Shown here: positions 60,716 to 64,000 of the stretch, in pieces
How positions within the stretch are numbered: the stretch's first letter is position 1
Layout: each line of letters opens with the position of its first letter
NCBI GenBank assembly: GCA_045628865.1
Contig: JAZQQB010000071.1
Coordinates: 62,001 to 126,000 of the forward strand
Length of the DNA: 64,000 nt
Reading direction: 5' to 3'
DNA from: JAZQQB01 sp045628865
GTDB lineage: Bacteria; Bacillota; Clostridia; Lachnospirales; Lachnospiraceae
The notes under the pieces: model-generated
What the model saw: the letters and a program-made list of their open reading frames with translations, nothing else
The model's database searches: none
Told to the model about the DNA's origin: nothing
Made by a program: the position numbers and the translations under genes

Positions 60716-62857
60716 TTGAAGAACGAAGCACAATGTAGATTTCAATATTATACAGAATTAGAGAATCAGTTTGATCCATATCAAAAATGGATTGAGCGAA
60801 ATGAAGAAAAAATAAATTTGGATGTAACAAATCCAATTACGTATAAGATTGTTTTTATGGAAGAATGTGCAGGAAACTGGAATCTGACAAAATACGATGC
60901 AGATATTGTAATCCTGTATTCCATGAAGGGTGAGCTAGATGAGAATGCCATTGGGGCAATCCTTCAATATTTTACTGAGCACAAGGATGTCACCATGGTT
61001 TATGCAGATGAGGATTATCTGCTTTCGGATTATGATCGTATAGATGAGAAAAATAAGAATATTTTATGGCAGGTTGGCTTGGATGTAGAGTATCTTAATG
61101 AAGAACGTACAGGCCGGATTGCGCCATGGTTCAAGCCGGATTATTCACCTGATACATTGTTAAGCTTTCAGTATTTTGGAAATATTGTGGCTTTGCAGAC
61201 GAAAAGGGTACGAAGAGCTAACGTAAATATTTTAACAACACCAGATAGCTATATCAATTTATATGATTTTTTCTTGAAGTTGTCGGAGAAAACGGAAATT
61301 GGACATTTATCGAAGGTGTTATTTCATAGACACGGCTTTCCAAGTGTAGCCCTACCAAGTGGTGCCAGAAAAAAATACAATGAAATTAAGTTAGAGGCAA
61401 TCAAGAGACGAGGCATGATGGCAAATTTCGTATCGGATGAAGAAGGCTACAGTCATATTCAATATGTGCTTGATTATCATCCGCTGGTTTCTGTAATCAT
61501 TCCATCCAAGGATCATCCGGAACTGTTGAAAAAATGTTTGGAAAGTATTAAGGAACATACAACTTATACGCGCTATGAGCTGATTGTTGTAGATAATGGC
61601 AGTACTGAAGCCAATAAGAAACAGATTTTAGAACTTCAAAACCAGTATGGATTTCAGTATCTATATGAGGTGATGGAATTTAACTTTTCCAAAATGTGCA
61701 ATATGGGTGCTGAAAAAGCCAAAGGGGAACTTCTGTTATTCTTAAATGATGATATTGAAGTAATCCAGGATAACTGGATAGATGTTATGGCCGGGCAGGC
61801 TTTTGTTTCTCATACAGGAGCAGTGGGCGTGAAACTCTTGTATCCAGATAGAGAGACTATACAGCATGTTGGTGTATCCAATTTAGCAGTTGGACCTGTG
61901 CATCGTTTGCATGGCTATTCAGATAAACAGAGCATGTATTATGGAAGAAATCGAATGACCTATAATATGCTTGCGGTAACGGCCGCAGCAATTATGGTAA
62001 GAAAATCCTTATTTGAACAGGTGGACGGTTTCAGAGAGGAATTAAAGGTTGCATACAATGATGTGGATCTTTGTATGAAGCTTTATGAGGCAGGATTTCA
62101 GAATGTAATCAGAAATGATGTGTGTTTGATCCACCATGAATCCTTAAGCAGAGGCAATGATCTGACTGGAGAAAAAAGATTTAGACTTGACCAGGAGCGA
62201 GAAATGCTTTATGGTTTTCATGAAAGTTTTTCCCCATCCTTAGAGGAATCTGCCAAGAAAATGGAAGCTAAGGTATTAGATCCATATTGTCACAATACGG
62301 AATTTTGGAAGAGAAATTCTTTATATGCAGCTGGATTTTTGTTTGATCATGAGAATAAAAATGTGTTTTCAAAAGTGACTAAAATAAGAGAGACAGGTTA
62401 TCACAATACTGATAACAACATGGTAATCAAAAGGAGCAATCTGCTTATGCCGAAGGTTCACTTTTTTGATAGAACGCATGTTATGATGAGCATTGACCGT
62501 ATGCAGGATAAAGGTGAATACGTAGAAATAGAGGGTTGGACGCTGGTGGCCAAACATGATAATGCTCTGTTTAGAAAACACCTGTTACTTAAAGGAGAGA
62601 AACAGGAGTTATATGTGGTGGAACCAATGGAGGTGCTTCGTACTGATGTGGAGGAGAACATAGAAGGACAAGTAAATGTTCTAATGTCAGGCTTTGTGCT
62701 TCGTATCAAAAGGGAAGATCTTCCAGGTGGAAAATATCAGATTGGTGCATGCTTTATAAGCCAGACCAATAAGAAGCATTACACCTATTATAGTGAAGAA
62801 TATCTTATGCTGGACGAACCTGATGAAAATACGCAGGAATTGTTAGCAGAGAATTAG
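60716..62857 (+). CDS. Large GT2 glycosyltransferase, rhamnosyltransferase-like
   Basis: TTG 60716 after AGGGGG is the start; the product has 713 residues. The first 250 residues form an accessory region with DADIVILYSMKGELDENAI and VYADEDYLL, which resembles a degenerate GT-A domain. The GT2 domain at about 250-480 reads PLVSVIIPSKDHPELLKKCL, VVDNGSTEANKK, LLFLNDDIEVI (metal site), VGVKLLYPDRETIQHVGVS and VAYNDVDLCMKLYEAGF. A beta-rich C-terminal domain follows. It probably extends the polymer exported by Wzm/Wzt, with dTDP-rhamnose a likely donor given the neighbours. Confidence 0.85.
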   Translation: MKNEAQCRFQYYTELENQFDPYQKWIERNEEKINLDVTNPITYKIVFMEECAGNWNLTKYDADIVILYSMKGELDENAIGAILQYFTEHKDVTMVYADEDYLLSDYDRIDEKNKNILWQVGLDVEYLNEERTGRIAPWFKPDYSPDTLLSFQYFGNIVALQTKRVRRANVNILTTPDSYINLYDFFLKLSEKTEIGHLSKVLFHRHGFPSVALPSGARKKYNEIKLEAIKRRGMMANFVSDEEGYSHIQYVLDYHPLVSVIIPSKDHPELLKKCLESIKEHTTYTRYELIVVDNGSTEANKKQILELQNQYGFQYLYEVMEFNFSKMCNMGAEKAKGELLLFLNDDIEVIQDNWIDVMAGQAFVSHTGAVGVKLLYPDRETIQHVGVSNLAVGPVHRLHGYSDKQSMYYGRNRMTYNMLAVTAAAIMVRKSLFEQVDGFREELKVAYNDVDLCMKLYEAGFQNVIRNDVCLIHHESLSRGNDLTGEKRFRLDQEREMLYGFHESFSPSLEESAKKMEAKVLDPYCHNTEFWKRNSLYAAGFLFDHENKNVFSKVTKIRETGYHNTDNNMVIKRSNLLMPKVHFFDRTHVMMSIDRMQDKGEYVEIEGWTLVAKHDNALFRKHLLLKGEKQELYVVEPMEVLRTDVEENIEGQVNVLMSGFVLRIKREDLPGGKYQIGACFISQTNKKHYTYYSEEYLMLDEPDENTQELLAEN

Positions 62858-62869
62858 AAAGGTAGTACT

Positions 62870-64000
62870 ATGGAACCTATCGTAGATTATGAGAAAGCCT
62901 ATCAGGCAGAGAAGAAAAAGAATACAGCACTTCAGTGTCAGTTGGCAGATGCGGTTGCACAGCAGGAAGAGCTTCGTGCACAGATTGCCAAAATTAAAAA
63001 CAACCCGTTATGGAAAGCAACCAGACCTGTACGTGGGGTGGTAAGAGTAACAGGTAAAACCTGCAAACGACTGAAAAATCTAGGTGGAGTACGAGGCTTT
63101 CGTATAAAGGTAAGACAGAAATTAAATGACAGATCTGCGAGAAAGGATCATGGAACAAGAAGCTTTCCAGATGCAGCTAGAAGGGAATTAGAAGCGAATA
63201 CCGTATTTGAAGGAAATCATAAGATTTCTATTTTAGTTCCTTTGTATAACACACCAATGAACTTTTTGGAGGAAATGATCGGTTCAGTACTTGATCAGAC
63301 TTGTGGAAATTGGGAGCTTTGTCTGGCAGATGGTTCTGATAAGGATCATGCTTATGTAGAAGAATACTGTAAAAAGATTGCAGCCAAGGATAGCAGAGTA
63401 ATCTATCAGAAGCTTTTGAAAAATGAAAAGATTTCAGGTAACACCAACCAGTGTTTGAAATTGGCTACGGGAGATTATATTGGACTTTTTGATCATGATG
63501 ATATTTTGCATCCAAGTGTTATCTATGAATATATGAAGGTGATCACTAAACAGGATGCAGATTACATTTATTGTGATGAAGGAACCTTCCAGGGTAATTC
63601 CATTGATAACTTTATTACCCTGCATTTTAAACCGGATTTTGCCATTGACAACTTAAGAGCGAACAATTACATCTGTCATTTCAGTGTATTTAAGAAAACT
63701 TTACTTGACGGTACAGAGGTATTCCGTTCGAAATATGATGGTAGTCAGGATCATGATATGATCCTTCGACTTACTTCTTTGGCGAAAAATGTTGTACATG
63801 TGCCTAAGCTTTTGTATTATTGGAGATCTCATAAAGCCAGTGTTGCTTCTGATATCAGTGCAAAGCCATATGCCATTGAAGCAGCAAGAGGGGCTGTTGC
63901 AGATCATTTGGAAAAGCAGGGCTTCCATGATTTTGAGATTGTATCTACCAGAGCATTTGAAACTATTTTTAGAATCAAGTATGCCATCGAGGAAGAAGCA
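62870..64000 (+). CDS. GT2 glycosyltransferase (3' end outside the window)
   Basis: ATG 62870 follows GAAAGGTAG; the frame is open to the window end, giving 377 residues so far. An N-terminal coiled coil and the segment NNPLWKATRPVRGVVRVTGK are typical of large multi-domain glycosyltransferases of rhamnose-containing glycans. The GT2 domain begins at about residue 120 (KISILVPLYNTPMNFLEEMI, CLADGSDKDHA, GLFDHDDILHPS with the metal site, YIYCDEGTFQ, GSQDHDMILRLT). A second catalytic domain may follow beyond the window. It lies 12 bases after the previous glycosyltransferase. Confidence 0.85.
   Translation, partial: MEPIVDYEKAYQAEKKKNTALQCQLADAVAQQEELRAQIAKIKNNPLWKATRPVRGVVRVTGKTCKRLKNLGGVRGFRIKVRQKLNDRSARKDHGTRSFPDAARRELEANTVFEGNHKISILVPLYNTPMNFLEEMIGSVLDQTCGNWELCLADGSDKDHAYVEEYCKKIAAKDSRVIYQKLLKNEKISGNTNQCLKLATGDYIGLFDHDDILHPSVIYEYMKVITKQDADYIYCDEGTFQGNSIDNFITLHFKPDFAIDNLRANNYICHFSVFKKTLLDGTEVFRSKYDGSQDHDMILRLTSLAKNVVHVPKLLYYWRSHKASVASDISAKPYAIEAARGAVADHLEKQGFHDFEIVSTRAFETIFRIKYAIEEEA

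Overview
The window is AT-rich DNA from a Gram-positive anaerobic Firmicute, most likely a Lachnospiraceae member. I base this on low GC, AGGAGG-type ribosome sites, sigma-A promoters with 17-18 base spacers, Spo0A-type DNA-binding domains, a secreted glucosaminidase and GH25 hydrolases with Clostridia-style accessory domains, and no outer-membrane genes. I saw no rRNA, tRNA, transposase or cas gene. Species cannot be read from the sequence.

Layout. 0-1.1 kb: 3' part of an AlgI-like MBOAT O-acyltransferase. 1.3-2.2 kb: a decayed XRE-like gene and a PIN-like gene. 2.3-9.8 kb: a run of four exported proteins (SH3/glucosaminidase, low-complexity lipoprotein, parallel beta-helix protein, small Gln-rich anchored protein). 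10-12.9 kb: a small Gly-rich protein and a reverse-strand MBOAT/SGNH acetylation pair. 13.3-20.3 kb: an HTH regulator, glycosyltransferases, sugar-modifying acyltransferases and a PD-(D/E)XK-like nuclease. 20.5-25.2 kb: two stand-alone Spo0A C-terminal-domain proteins around manC, then a GHMP-kinase/nucleotidyltransferase fusion. 26-30.8 kb: MarR regulator plus a heterodimeric ABC exporter. 31-40.2 kb: three SGNH-like proteins (two lacking catalytic residues), an initiating sugar-phosphate transferase, a split membrane protein and a two-gene SMR/EamA-like transporter. 40.4-44 kb: a very large membrane-anchored GH25 protein. 44.2-45.4 kb: MerR-methyltransferase fusion. 45.6-52.3 kb: a tight five-gene signalling operon (Cache/PAS sensor, lipid-kinase-like protein, hybrid histidine kinase, response regulator, degenerate GGDEF). 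52.4-64 kb: dTDP-rhamnose genes with an embedded GH25 gene, Wzm/Wzt exporter, a WbdD-like methyltransferase-kinase and two large glycosyltransferases, the last cut by the window end.

Taken together this is largely a cell-surface glycan region: nucleotide-sugar supply (ManC, kinase-pyrophosphorylase fusion, RfbA/B/C), chain initiation, glycosyl transfer, acyl modification, ABC export with a probable capping enzyme, and wall hydrolases that may make room for the polymer.

The most unusual signal is non-coding. Near 18.1-18.5 kb and 25.7-25.9 kb there are two arrays of a 39-base palindromic repeat (arms TTACAACAGT / ACTGTTGTAA) separated by unrelated segments of exactly 44 bases, a strict 83-base period in both arrays. 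They look CRISPR-like but have no cas genes. One array sits beside the nuclease-like gene and a possible pseudoknot. Other items worth attention are the Spo0A-C paralogs with 0A boxes, the reversed kinase-pyrophosphorylase fusion, the dead SGNH paralog facing its intact relative, and a sensory domain shared by three proteins in the window.
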